Source: JBNKHH01 sp050290245 (lineage in GTDB: Bacteria; Pseudomonadota; Alphaproteobacteria; Rhodobacterales; Rhodobacteraceae). From it: 64,000 bases of DNA. Every line of letters starts with the position of its first letter. Within the stretch, counting starts at the first letter, position 1. The notes under the pieces were generated by a model. It did no database searches. It was not told the DNA's origin and worked only from the letters and a program-made list of their open reading frames with translations. This document shows, piece after piece, positions 43,102-51,617 of this stretch. The translations under genes and the position numbers were made by a program. The stretch lies in the NCBI GenBank assembly GCA_050290245.1, contig JBNKHH010000033.1, positions 1 to 64,000 on the forward strand. Direction: 5' to 3'.

Positions 43102-44378
43102 ATCACCCCTTTCGCGAACTGGTTCAGTGCAAACCCCAAGGCATAAAACCGTTCACGAAGACCGTCCAGCGCAGGCCGCTTCTCAAGCGTCGTCACCGCC
43201 AGGGGCAAGCCTTCCGCATCGCCGCCGGTCAGCAAACCGGTGATGGACGCGCCAAAGATGGTCCCCGTGATGATACCACGGCCATTATACCCGATCGGCG
43301 TGTAAAGTCCCTCGTCCAGCCGAACGATACGCGGCAGGTGGTCCGCAGTCATGGCGAGTTGACCGTCCCAACTTTCTTCGAAGGCGACGGCGCCCAGATC
43401 TGGAAACAGCCGCCGTAGTTCGCGCTTGGCCCAACGTTCGGTCACTGCGCCAAGGTCGCGCCCCAGTGTACCGATGATCAACCGTCCCCCTGCGTCCCTA
43501 CGCACCGAGGTCATGATCGGCGCCGTGGTCCAGACCCCCTGCAACCCCCTCAAAATGCCCGCTCCACGGTCTTCCAAAGGTTCTGTCGCCAGCTGAACGA
43601 AGTGCATCAGGTGGTACATCCGGCTCAGCCCCGGCCAGAGGGAGTCCGTATAGGCGTTGGTTCCAAGCACGACATTCCGCGCTTCGAATGCACCGGCACT
43701 CGTCGTGACCCGCCACACCTGCCCCACGCGCTCAAGATTGGTTACGCGCACGCCAGACGTCAGCCGAGCCCCGGCCCCTCGCGCCGCGCGCGCAAGACCC
43801 CGGCAGTACCCCATCGGGTTGATCGTTCCTGCCCGCATGTCCAACAGGCCGCCGTGAAAACTCGGACTGCCCGTACGTTCCCGCACTTCCCCCGCGGAAA
43901 GAATTGACACCGGCGCGCCGAATTCGGCCCAACCTGCATGCCGGCTTTTCAACTCGGCCATTGCACCCGGCGCATGGGCCGCGTGGATCGTGCCTTCCCT
44001 CGTCGCCTCGCATCGGATCTGGTGCTTTTCGATCAGATCGAACACCCGCGCCGGCCCTTGTCCGAACTCGTCCAGAAACCGCCGTCCACGCGCTTCGCCC
44101 AAGGTGTCGATGACTTTGCCCGGTGGCAACCAGACCCCGGCGTTGACAAGACCGACGTTCCGCCCCGACCCGCCGAAGCCAATCGTCTCGGCCTCGCATA
44201 ACTGCACCGACAGCCCAGCCTCGGCCGCGTGCAGCGCTGTGGACAAGCCCGTGAACCCGCCGCCCACGACGGCGAGATCGACCGGTTCCGAAGTCAGAGG
44301 AACGCTGTCCATGCGGCTTTCTTCGGACGAAATGTCCCAAAGCGATACGGGGTCATTGATGGCTGTACTGCGCGTCAT
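43098..44378 (-). CDS. FAD-dependent oxidoreductase, DAO / OrdL type
   Basis: A 426-residue FAD enzyme of the D-amino-acid-oxidase fold. The dinucleotide loop is VVGGGFTGLSTALHAAEAG (about 38-56), GSGRNVGLVNAG (about 72) is the flavin-contact block of the OrdL/PuuB-like group, and GYNGRGIITGTIFG (about 363-376) is the C-terminal FAD motif. Such enzymes oxidise secondary amines or N-substituted amino acids. As first gene of the hyuA-hyuB-SDR operon it probably starts breakdown of an amine-derived or cyclic-amide nutrient. Confidence 0.88.
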   Translation of the reverse strand: MTRSTAINDPVSLWDISSEESRMDSVPLTSEPVDLAVVGGGFTGLSTALHAAEAGLSVQLCEAETIGFGGSGRNVGLVNAGVWLPPGKVIDTLGEARGRRFLDEFGQGPARVFDLIEKHQIRCEATREGTIHAAHAPGAMAELKSRHAGWAEFGAPVSILSAGEVRERTGSPSFHGGLLDMRAGTINPMGYCRGLARAARGAGARLTSGVRVTNLERVGQVWRVTTSAGAFEARNVVLGTNAYTDSLWPGLSRMYHLMHFVQLATEPLEDRGAGILRGLQGVWTTAPIMTSVRRDAGGRLIIGTLGRDLGAVTERWAKRELRRLFPDLGAVAFEESWDGQLAMTADHLPRIVRLDEGLYTPIGYNGRGIITGTIFGASITGLLTGGDAEGLPLAVTTLEKRPALDGLRERFYALGFALNQFAKGVI

Positions 44379-44403
44379 TAAAGTCGAGTCACCTGCTGTT
44401 CGT

Positions 44404-44420
44404 CGTGGAACCCTTCCACG
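44404..44420. promoter_or_regulatory. Palindromic operator candidate between FAD-oxidoreductase and rhodanese genes
   Basis: CGTGGAA (44404-44410) and TTCCACG (44414-44420) form perfect seven-base arms around CCC in the 77-base divergent region. The position, 25 bases from the catabolic operon start and 35 from the rhodanese start, fits one regulator controlling both directions. No regulator gene is adjacent. Confidence 0.45.
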
Positions 44421-44455
44421 CTTTGGAACCGCTCGCCAGAGGAAAGCCGCACAGA

Positions 44456-44857
44456 ATGAAAAAGCTCAAGAAATCATCCGCTCAAATGGTCGCCGAGGCC
44501 CGCGCAAAGATCGAGGAACTGACGCCCGCCGAGCTGATGGCCCGTCAGGGCAACGACGCCATCGTGATCGTCGATATCCGCGACGTGCGCGAGCGCGAGA
44601 AACTGGGTATTATCCCCGGCAGTGTCCACGCACCGCGCGGCATGCTGGAATTCTGGGTCGACCCGGAAAGCCCCTATTATCGCGACGTCTTTGGTCAGGA
44701 CAAGAAATACGTGCTCCACTGCGCCTCCGGCTGGCGTTCGGCATTGGCCGCCGCCACGCTCGGCGAAATGGGCTTCGAGGCGGCCCATCTCCTTGGCGGG
44801 TTCAAAGGCTGGGTCGAGGCAGAGGGTCCGGTGGAACAGGTGGCGCCGGGCGACTGA
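44456..44857 (+). CDS. Rhodanese-domain protein
   Basis: A 133-residue single-domain rhodanese. The active-site loop is LHCASGWRSALAA (about residues 97-109) with the sulfur-accepting cysteine; preceding blocks are IVDIRDVREREKLG (about 37) and IPGSVHAPRGMLEFW (about 52). The CASGWRS loop is the six-residue type of sulfurtransferases. It is transcribed away from the FAD/hydantoinase operon and may handle a sulfur compound related to it, though this is only inferred from position. Confidence 0.88.
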   Translation: MKKLKKSSAQMVAEARAKIEELTPAELMARQGNDAIVIVDIRDVREREKLGIIPGSVHAPRGMLEFWVDPESPYYRDVFGQDKKYVLHCASGWRSALAAATLGEMGFEAAHLLGGFKGWVEAEGPVEQVAPGD

Positions 44858-44900
44858 CTGTTTCCGGCTGGCCACGCGTGCCGCACCCCCTGTTGACAGT

Positions 44901-45779
44901 TCAGCCTTCGTTCCGGATCAGCGGCAGCAAGAGATCGGCCATGGTCTTGTAGTCGTGTTGGTCCGGCACCTGCGCTCCTGTTCGCGCGATGCGTCTCTGC
45001 CAGTCTGCCGTCGCCAGCGCCATGGCATTGGGAAGCCCCAGATCGGCAAGGGTCTTCGCAACTTCATCCATCTCCGCCGCACGGCGTTCGCCATGTACGA
45101 GGCTGCGCTCGAAGTTGTAGCCCGCCCGCTCGGCCATATCGAGGTTCGGGCTGGCGTTCAGCATCGAGGGGAAGACTTCGTCCACCACGCCGGAGGCCAC
45201 CGCCGCCAGCGTACACTCGGCTGTCAACGCCTCCATGCCCTTGACCATGACCGAGCGGACCATCTTGATCGACGATGCGCGACCGACCGGCCCCTGGATG
45301 ACCCGCACGGACATTGGCAATTCTTCAAGCAGTCCGATCAGTTGGTCCGCATCCTGCCCCGACACCAGGCAGGGCACCATGTTCCGTTTCGGATAGACCG
45401 GAGCCATGACGGCCACGTCGAGATACCGCCCCCCGGCTCCGGTCACGATGCCCTCCGAGACCTGTTTCGATCCCGGCGCGCAGGAGTTCAGATCGCAAAA
45501 AACCGTGCCCTGGTTCAGGTGCTCGGCCGCCGCCGTCGCCGCGATCACCGCCTGGTCTGCAGTCACGGTCGAGAATACCAAATCGGCCTGTGCCAGCGCT
45601 TCGGCCAGGGTCGCGCAGACCGTCACCCCAAGACTTTGACCGCGCTCAAGAATTTCTCCTGCCGTCGACGGGTCTTCGGTCTTGATATCATAAGCGGTGA
45701 TATCGCGGCTATGAGCGTAGCCCCAGCCCGAAACAAAAGCGCCAGCGGCCTCACCCAACCCGATGAATGCGATCTTCAT
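44901..45779 (-). CDS. NAD(P)-binding dehydrogenase of the 6PGDH / DUF1932 type
   Basis: A 292-residue protein. The N-terminal Rossmann domain starts MKIAFIGLGEAAGAFVSGWG (dinucleotide loop GLGEAA) and continues to FSTVTADQA (about 89) and FCDLNSCAPGSKQ (about 115), as in beta-hydroxyacid dehydrogenases. The catalytic lysine region SSIKMVRSVMVKGMEALTAE lies near residue 178, followed by a DUF1932-type C-terminal helical domain. The start at 45779 removes six non-conserved residues. It may act on a hydroxy acid or amino-acid-derived compound with the neighbouring catabolic genes. Confidence 0.82.
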   Translation of the reverse strand: MKIAFIGLGEAAGAFVSGWGYAHSRDITAYDIKTEDPSTAGEILERGQSLGVTVCATLAEALAQADLVFSTVTADQAVIAATAAAEHLNQGTVFCDLNSCAPGSKQVSEGIVTGAGGRYLDVAVMAPVYPKRNMVPCLVSGQDADQLIGLLEELPMSVRVIQGPVGRASSIKMVRSVMVKGMEALTAECTLAAVASGVVDEVFPSMLNASPNLDMAERAGYNFERSLVHGERRAAEMDEVAKTLADLGLPNAMALATADWQRRIARTGAQVPDQHDYKTMADLLLPLIRNEG

Positions 45780-45823
45780 GACATCTCCTTTTGCCACGAG
45801 CTATACCGTGTCATCCACCACGT

Positions 45824-48352
45824 TCAAGCGTCAGACACCGCCGCGCAGGATGCATCCAGCCGGGCAAGTGCGACTTCGACCAATCCTGCAACCTCTGCCA
45901 CATCGCCCGCTCGTGCGGCCGCCTCGATTTCGCGGCAGGCATCATGGACATCCGACATGCCTACAAGCCCAGCTGAACCACAAAGCCGATGTGCCAGCTC
46001 CGCAATTCTGGCGGCTCCACAGGTCTCGCTATCGCGGTCACGTAGCGCCTCTAGTCCACCACGAATATCCGCCTCGACACGGACTCTGACCTGATTTGCC
46101 CGATCCGCCCCAATAAGCGCGGACAGTTCTTGCGCAGCGGAACCGGTCATCTCGCCGCGTACCGGAGGCCGGCCATCGAGGATTTCCGAGATCGTATCTC
46201 TCAGTGTTACGATTGAAAGAGGTTTGGTGAGGATTTCGTCAAATTCTGCGCCCGCCAGGGAGGCGCCAACCTCGATTCCTGCGTGGGCCGTCAGGGCCAC
46301 GATTGGCGTCGTGCGGTTTGGTCCGTCAGACACCTTGATCTGCCGGCAGGCCTCGATGCCGTCAACTTTGGGCATGCTGATATCCATCAGGATCAGGTCG
46401 AATGCCTCTCGCGCGGCGATCTCTATACCCATGGCACCATCGACCGCCTCGGTCACCTGGCACCCCATTCGGCTTAGCATCTCGCTCACGACCAGGCGAT
46501 TGATCTTGTTGTCCTCGACGACAAGAACCGAGGCACCAAGTGCAGGCATGTCGTCGTCCAGCGCCGCAAGTGACTGCTGACTGGCAGCCAGGGACATCTT
46601 GGGCAAAGGCAACCGAACCCAAAACACCGCCCCCTCGCCCACTTGGCTTTCAACCCCGACATCACCGCCCAGAATCTGCATGACCCGACGCACGATTCCC
46701 AATCCCAGCCCAGTGCCCTCCATCTCGCGCTGGTACGAGGTATCCAACGTGACGAAATCCTCAAAAATGCGCTCAAGTTCTTGTTCCGGAATACCAATTC
46801 CAGTGTCGGCGATCCGGAAAGTAATTTCGTCACTGCCATGCTCGGCCTCGACCTCAACCGAAATACTGCCGTTTTCCGTGAACTTGATAGCATTGCCCAA
46901 AAGGTTCGTCAGAACGCGCTGAAGAAGATAACTGTCACCGAAGACGAGCTTGGGAACGAGGTCGTGTCGGGTGACCGAGATCTCATTTCCCCGTTGCCCG
47001 GCTGAATACCGCAATCCGTCGACCGCAGAGTTTACAACTTCCATGACATCGAATGTTCCGGGCGTGGCTTCCGCCTTGCCGCCGTCCACCCGCAACATGT
47101 CCAGCACGTTGTTCACGTGTTCAAGCAAATGCTGCCCGGACGTCGACATGGCCTCGACCAGTCTGGTTTGTTCGTCCGTGAGTTCAGTCGCGGTCAATAG
47201 CTCCAGCGTGCCGAGTACGCCGTTCAGAGGTGTGCGCATCTCATGCGACATGACACCCAACATATCGGACTTTGCCTTTTCGCCTTCGACGGCGCGGTCG
47301 AGGGCGTCGACCAACTCATCCTGGGCAGCCACCCTCACCGAAATATCGCGGATGAAGGTCACAACGACCACTTCGTCCGGTGTCTCCACCTGGGACGCAG
47401 AGAATTCGATCGGAAAATGGCGCCCGGCCATGTCCACCGCTTGCGAACTCAGGGATTCGCGCAACTCTAATGGAATATGCGAAGACAGAAGAGCTTTTGC
47501 GTCCCGCCGAAAATCGGCTCGCGCTGGCTCGGATATCAGCAACTGGTCCACACGGCAGCCAATCGCAACGTCGCGGGTGTATCCGAAAATCCGCTCGGCG
47601 GCTCCGTTGAAATCACGTATCGTACCGTCTTGTGTCGTTACGATAATGGCGTCGATCGAACTTGATACGATGGCCTGCAAATGGCTTTCAGCCTTGGCAA
47701 TTTCGCGAGTCTTCCTTTGCGACGCGGCAGAGATCCTTTGCAGAACGACGACGGTACACAATAAAAGCGCCAGCAACAGAGCGGTGGACCATGCGAGCTT
47801 GTAAAGCACACCGCTTACCTGATCGCGCTGAACGACGGAACGCTCCGCAAAGACCCGCACACCAGCCAAAGAAAGCGCGCGTGCGTGCGGTTTTAGCGCA
47901 GCGAGCTGGGACGCCATGTCCGGGAGGGCCGCACGAAGGGCCTCGTCATCGCCGTCGATCAGGTCCACGGTCGAATCGATAAAGCGCTGAAGGTCTTGGA
48001 TGGTGGATACGACGCTTGGGATTTCCCGAATTAGTTTCAGCGCGGCCGCGGTTTTGGCGATCTGAAGACGGGAGTAGTAGATATCGTACCGCTTTCGGAC
48101 CTCGGAAAGATCTTCGGTCCGTCCGGCAAGAACAGCTAACACCGCGGACTCCAGCGCCAGGAACTCGACCTCGGTTTGAGCGAGCGACCATTGGCTGCTG
48201 TCGCCGCTTGCTGTCGCCAGGTCGTCGATCTCTCGCCGAGCGTCCGTACCAAGGACCCATATAGCCATCCCTGCCGTTGAGATCACAACGACATAAAGAA
48301 TCGCGCCGATCCAAAAATTCGGCCGAAAATTCCGAAGCTTCCAGCGTTTCAC
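45824..48352 (-). CDS. Hybrid sensor histidine kinase with receiver and Hpt domains
   Basis: An 842-residue inner-membrane kinase. Membrane helices lie near residues 13-35 and 183-206 and flank a helical periplasmic sensor region. A PAS domain follows (about 222-345), then HisKA with phospho-acceptor His370 in MSHEMRTPLNG, HATPase (about 470-585, with NLLGNAIKFTENG and DTGIGIP), a receiver with Asp657 in LILMDISMP, and a C-terminal Hpt with His788 in LAHRLCGSAG. This is a full four-step phosphorelay in one chain, lacking only the output. The divergent LuxR-type regulator at 49121 is the obvious partner. Confidence 0.92.
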   Translation of the reverse strand: MKRWKLRNFRPNFWIGAILYVVVISTAGMAIWVLGTDARREIDDLATASGDSSQWSLAQTEVEFLALESAVLAVLAGRTEDLSEVRKRYDIYYSRLQIAKTAAALKLIREIPSVVSTIQDLQRFIDSTVDLIDGDDEALRAALPDMASQLAALKPHARALSLAGVRVFAERSVVQRDQVSGVLYKLAWSTALLLALLLCTVVVLQRISAASQRKTREIAKAESHLQAIVSSSIDAIIVTTQDGTIRDFNGAAERIFGYTRDVAIGCRVDQLLISEPARADFRRDAKALLSSHIPLELRESLSSQAVDMAGRHFPIEFSASQVETPDEVVVVTFIRDISVRVAAQDELVDALDRAVEGEKAKSDMLGVMSHEMRTPLNGVLGTLELLTATELTDEQTRLVEAMSTSGQHLLEHVNNVLDMLRVDGGKAEATPGTFDVMEVVNSAVDGLRYSAGQRGNEISVTRHDLVPKLVFGDSYLLQRVLTNLLGNAIKFTENGSISVEVEAEHGSDEITFRIADTGIGIPEQELERIFEDFVTLDTSYQREMEGTGLGLGIVRRVMQILGGDVGVESQVGEGAVFWVRLPLPKMSLAASQQSLAALDDDMPALGASVLVVEDNKINRLVVSEMLSRMGCQVTEAVDGAMGIEIAAREAFDLILMDISMPKVDGIEACRQIKVSDGPNRTTPIVALTAHAGIEVGASLAGAEFDEILTKPLSIVTLRDTISEILDGRPPVRGEMTGSAAQELSALIGADRANQVRVRVEADIRGGLEALRDRDSETCGAARIAELAHRLCGSAGLVGMSDVHDACREIEAAARAGDVAEVAGLVEVALARLDASCAAVSDA

Positions 48353-48376
48353 GCGAAAAAGACTATCAGGCCCGCA

Positions 48377-48847
48377 TCAAGGCAACAATTCAAAGCGGAC
48401 CAATTGCCAGATGCTGCGCGAGTATACCACCTCAGTCTGCAACGACTCGTCGGAATCAAAGGGGTAGATCAACCACAACGGCCCGTTGTCCCGCACTTTC
48501 ATGTGTTCGCCGTTGCGTGAGAATGCGATCACGGCTGCCTTCGACGTTGGATCATCAAGAGGAATATCCACCGAATATTCGTTCAGCGCCGTTGCCTTGA
48601 GTGTTCCGGACTGTATGTCCAAGTGTTCAAGAAGCGAGGAGAGTTTAACCCCCTGAAATAATTGTATTCCTTCGGTCCAGATGGTAGAAGTTTCAACTGT
48701 CGTCACACCCAGTTGCTCGAGGCCTTTGCGATCGAAAGACACGCTTTCATCGCCGGTCACGACAACCAACAAACCGTCTTCGGCAGTCGCCATGGCCGGA
48801 GCAAACAGTGCCCATATGGCGACGAACACAACTCCCACGATCTTCAT
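48377..48847 (-). CDS. Small periplasmic protein with oxidoreductase-molybdopterin-like fold, possible sensor partner
   Basis: A 156-residue exported protein with a signal peptide (cleavage near ...PAMATA-ED). The mature part resembles the molybdopterin-binding domain of sulfite-oxidase-like proteins: VKLSSLLEHLDI (about 68-79), LNEYSVDIPL (about 89), NGEHMKVRDNGPLWLIYPFD (about 111-130). The conserved Mo-liganding cysteine is not evident, so it may bind a ligand without catalysis. It is 24 bases before the hybrid kinase gene and probably feeds it a periplasmic signal. Confidence 0.75.
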   Translation of the reverse strand: MKIVGVVFVAIWALFAPAMATAEDGLLVVVTGDESVSFDRKGLEQLGVTTVETSTIWTEGIQLFQGVKLSSLLEHLDIQSGTLKATALNEYSVDIPLDDPTSKAAVIAFSRNGEHMKVRDNGPLWLIYPFDSDESLQTEVVYSRSIWQLVRFELLP

Positions 48848-49120
48848 ATTCTCTCCCGGTACTGTACCGATCTTGTGGATCCTACGTAAAGCTGTGCTAA
48901 ACTTTCATAATATATGTAAAGTGTCGCCGCTGCGAAGGCATATGAAACCTATACCAATGTATGGTTTTTGAGTGCGCACTCCGCCGTGTACCGTTTCAAC
49001 ATGACGTCGGGTCATGGTGGGGTTCGACACAGACAGAATATAAGGGGCTTGTTGTAATTACGAGCCATCGATGACACGCAATTATCTTTTCACGAAGATC
49101 ATTATTGATGCACTGACACC
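48848..49120. promoter_or_regulatory. 273-bp divergent intergenic region of the signalling module
   Basis: Unusually A+T-rich for this window, with TTCATAATATATG around 48903-48915 and several other AT runs, consistent with promoters for the sensor operon (minus) and the response regulator (plus). No long perfect inverted repeat was found and no reading frame is convincing. Confidence 0.5.
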
Positions 49121-49723
49121 ATGCGGATCCTGATTGCAGATGACCACGACCTCGTCCGAGAGACCGTAGCGGTCTTTTTGAACGCTGAGGGGTTGGAAGA
49201 TGTTACGTGCGCGGACAATTTGGACGTCGCTTTGAGAACGATTGAGGACGAGGGGTCTTTCGATCTTGTACTCTTGGACTACAGCATGCCGGGCATGGAC
49301 GGGCTAAACGGTCTGGAGAAAATCAGGCGGGCCAACCAGGACAAGCCGGTTGCGCTTTTGTCGGGGACGGCCTCGCCAACTGTCGCCAACGCGGCAATCG
49401 CGTCGGGTGCTGCGGGGTTCCTGCCAAAGACCATGGGAGCGCTGTCCATGGTCTCGGCAATCCGCCTCATGCTTTCCGGCGAAATATTCATTCCCTACGA
49501 GTTCCTTCGACAGGCGACGGCCAAGACCGTCGGAAACCTGACGCCACGCGAAACCGAAGTCTTGAGAGCGCTTGCAGAGGGCAAGTCGAACAAGGAAATC
49601 GCGCGGGACCTCGATTTGCAGGAAGTCACGATCAAGCTGCACGTCAAGACCCTGTGCCGCAAGCTGGAAGCCAGGAACCGGACTCAAGCAGCCATGATCG
49701 CTCGCGACCGCGAGTTGATCTGA
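49121..49723 (+). CDS. LuxR/NarL-family response regulator
   Basis: A 200-residue two-domain regulator. The receiver (about 1-115) has the acidic pocket IADDHD (residues 5-10), phospho-acceptor Asp53 in LVLLDYSMPG and Lys in FLPKTMG (about 103). The C-terminal LuxR helix-turn-helix (about 138-195) reads LTPRETEVLRALAEGKSNKEI with a second helix VTIKLHVKTLCRKL. It should take phosphate from Hpt His788 of the hybrid kinase encoded in the opposite direction, and so form one phosphorelay. Targets are unknown. Confidence 0.92.
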   Translation: MRILIADDHDLVRETVAVFLNAEGLEDVTCADNLDVALRTIEDEGSFDLVLLDYSMPGMDGLNGLEKIRRANQDKPVALLSGTASPTVANAAIASGAAGFLPKTMGALSMVSAIRLMLSGEIFIPYEFLRQATAKTVGNLTPRETEVLRALAEGKSNKEIARDLDLQEVTIKLHVKTLCRKLEARNRTQAAMIARDRELI

Positions 49724-49874
49724 CACGCCGGGCTAACGGCACCGCCCACGGCGTGACCAGCATTTGCCAGGAAGGCCAGAGCGCCAAGGCATAGCGCCGA
49801 CTGGCGCACAAACGATCAAACCAGGCATCCGGCGCACGTCACGGCACCGATCACAAGCGGAAATTAAAGAGACG

Positions 49875-49951
<77 letters not shown>

Positions 49952-50059
49952 CTGCGGGGTGCTATAGCGTCACGTGCGAAGGGACGCAATCCGCATTTCG
50001 GGCGCCGCGGCAACCACGGCGCCCAGAGGAGGCAGGGCCTTAAACGCGTCGGTCGTCGA

Positions 50060-50392
50060 TCAAGTCACCGGCGCGGAACCCGTGCTCGGAGTGCCAGGTG
50101 TGGTTCGACCGCCAGAGCTGGAGTCGTCGTCGTCATCGTGGGGCCGCCGGGATGGCGGCGGGCACGGAATTGGTGCGCCGGTGCTGTCGACGGCGGCATC
50201 GCAGTCTTCCTCACATACCGGAGGCTGATAGGCAGTGCCGGGTTGGTAGATGTATCCTTCCTCGCAGGAGCCACCACCGTATTTGTCGAACACCGGTTCA
50301 GGAGACACCATCGTGCGTGGTTCTTCCTGCTGTGCGCAGGCGGCCAACATGGCAGATAGCGCAACGGCCGTTCCAAGTTTGAAAATCTTCAT
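50060..50392 (-). CDS. Small lipoprotein, unknown
   Basis: A 110-residue protein with a lipoprotein signal: MKIFKLGTAVALSAMLAACA, with lipobox LAAC and lipid-carrying Cys19. The mature part is cysteine-rich in the middle (SCEEGYIY, PVCEEDCD, PIPCPPPS) and has an acidic run DDDDD and a Ser/Thr/Pro-rich tail. The four spaced mature cysteines suggest disulfides. No known domain. It lies alone between the tRNA and a divergent LysR gene. Confidence 0.75.
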   Translation of the reverse strand: MKIFKLGTAVALSAMLAACAQQEEPRTMVSPEPVFDKYGGGSCEEGYIYQPGTAYQPPVCEEDCDAAVDSTGAPIPCPPPSRRPHDDDDDSSSGGRTTPGTPSTGSAPVT

Positions 50393-50504
50393 TTCATGTC
50401 ACCGTCCTTGAGGATCACGCAGCCAGATCTTGGCGTGCTAGCGCCAGAGATACCGCGTCATAGGCTCGACAATAGCTGAGATACTGCATAATAAAAATGG
50501 AAAA

Positions 50505-51413
50505 TTGCAGGATTTTTTTGTCTTGGACTGGGATCACCTCAAAATAGTTCTGGGATTGTATCGCGGTGGCTCGATGACGGCGGCAGCCACGCTAGTAGGT
50601 ATGGACCAGACGACCGTCGGGCGCCGGCTGACCACTCTGGAGCGGCAACTTGGCACGCGCTTGTTTATTCGGTCGAAACGCGGCTTTGTCGCAACAGAGG
50701 CAGGTCAAATTGTGCTGGAAAAAGCCATGCGGATCGAGGCACAGGTCGATCAAATGGCCGAAACACTGTCTGGGGCGCGCAGCGGTACGGCGGGCCTGGT
50801 GCGCCTGGCGGCAAACACCTGGATGCTTGGGCAGCTTGCCGAGAAAGCCCTGCCGGATATTCTGAAGGTCAACCCGGAACTGGAGCTGCGCCTGACGGGG
50901 CGGCTGCCCCCTACCCCGCTTTTCGGAGAACCCACCATTTCCTTCTGGTTCGACGTCCAGGCCAGTGGATCGGTTGCGGCACATCCGTTCTGCACTGTCC
51001 CGTATGCGGCCTATCAGTCGCGTCTGAGGCCGCCTGCGCCCGGAAGCTGGGTACAGTTTCGCGACGACCTTGCCAACGGTCCGTCCTTTACGCGTCAGCT
51101 TGCGCGCCGGTTGCCCGAAAATTCACAGGTGAGGATGACCGCGACCGACGCAGGCGTCCTGTCCGCGGCTGCCGTCGCAGGAGTCGGGATTGCTACGCTG
51201 CCCGTCGTCATCGGCGATACCAATGAAGATCTCGAGCGTGCCGACGTCGCACATCCGCATATCGACCGCGTCCTCCATCTGCACGTAAGCACTGACGATC
51301 AATCGTTGAAGCGTGTCAAGCTCCTGATCGCGCGGCTTGCGGAAATGGCCCCCGCACTCTTTGGCGGAAGGCTTTTGATGGATGTCGACGATCTTGGGAC
51401 CGTTTCAGGCTAA
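50505..51413 (+). CDS. LysR-family transcriptional regulator
   Basis: A 302-residue LysR-type regulator. The winged helix occupies about residues 9-66 (LKIVLGLYRGGSMTAAATLVGMDQTTVGRRLTTLE, in two pieces), followed by the usual LGTRLFIRSKRGF block. The C-terminal effector domain is somewhat reduced. The start is uncertain: TTG 50505 is the best in-frame candidate, with GGA upstream, and there is no in-frame ATG before the DNA-binding domain. The regulated genes are not clear from context. Confidence 0.82.
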   Translation: MQDFFVLDWDHLKIVLGLYRGGSMTAAATLVGMDQTTVGRRLTTLERQLGTRLFIRSKRGFVATEAGQIVLEKAMRIEAQVDQMAETLSGARSGTAGLVRLAANTWMLGQLAEKALPDILKVNPELELRLTGRLPPTPLFGEPTISFWFDVQASGSVAAHPFCTVPYAAYQSRLRPPAPGSWVQFRDDLANGPSFTRQLARRLPENSQVRMTATDAGVLSAAAVAGVGIATLPVVIGDTNEDLERADVAHPHIDRVLHLHVSTDDQSLKRVKLLIARLAEMAPALFGGRLLMDVDDLGTVSG

Positions 51414-51476
51414 CGTGATCTTTAGTTGTCGGGACTAACAGGCACCTCGGTGATTAGTCATTTGAGGTGGCCGACC

Positions 51477-51599
51477 GTGGCGAGTTTGGACAAAGACGAT
51501 CTGGAGCGCGTCGTATTCGCGTTGGAACAGTTTCAGCACAACCCCGATTTCTGGCAGACCCTGGTCAAGGTGCGCGCGCTGCTGGACAAGGCCCCCTAG
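51477..51599 (+). CDS. Hypothetical 40-residue protein
   Basis: A short frame from GTG 51477 to TAG, too short for most gene callers. GAGG about ten bases upstream serves as ribosome site, and third codon positions are G/C as in its neighbours. The product is a charged helix-forming chain (DKDDLERVVFALEQFQ, then FWQTLVKVRALLDK) without membrane segment. It fills the space between the LysR gene and the convergent sufS end. Function unknown. Confidence 0.45.
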   Translation: MASLDKDDLERVVFALEQFQHNPDFWQTLVKVRALLDKAP

Positions 51600-51617
51600 A
51601 CTCGGACGACCGAGACA

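Noticed and set aside
39356..43146. Very long plus-strand open frames (621 and 690 residues) opposite hyuB and hyuA
   Set aside because: They are antisense frames of G+C-rich genes, rich in Arg, His and Pro, with no domain and no ribosome site. hyuA and hyuB on the minus strand explain the region fully.
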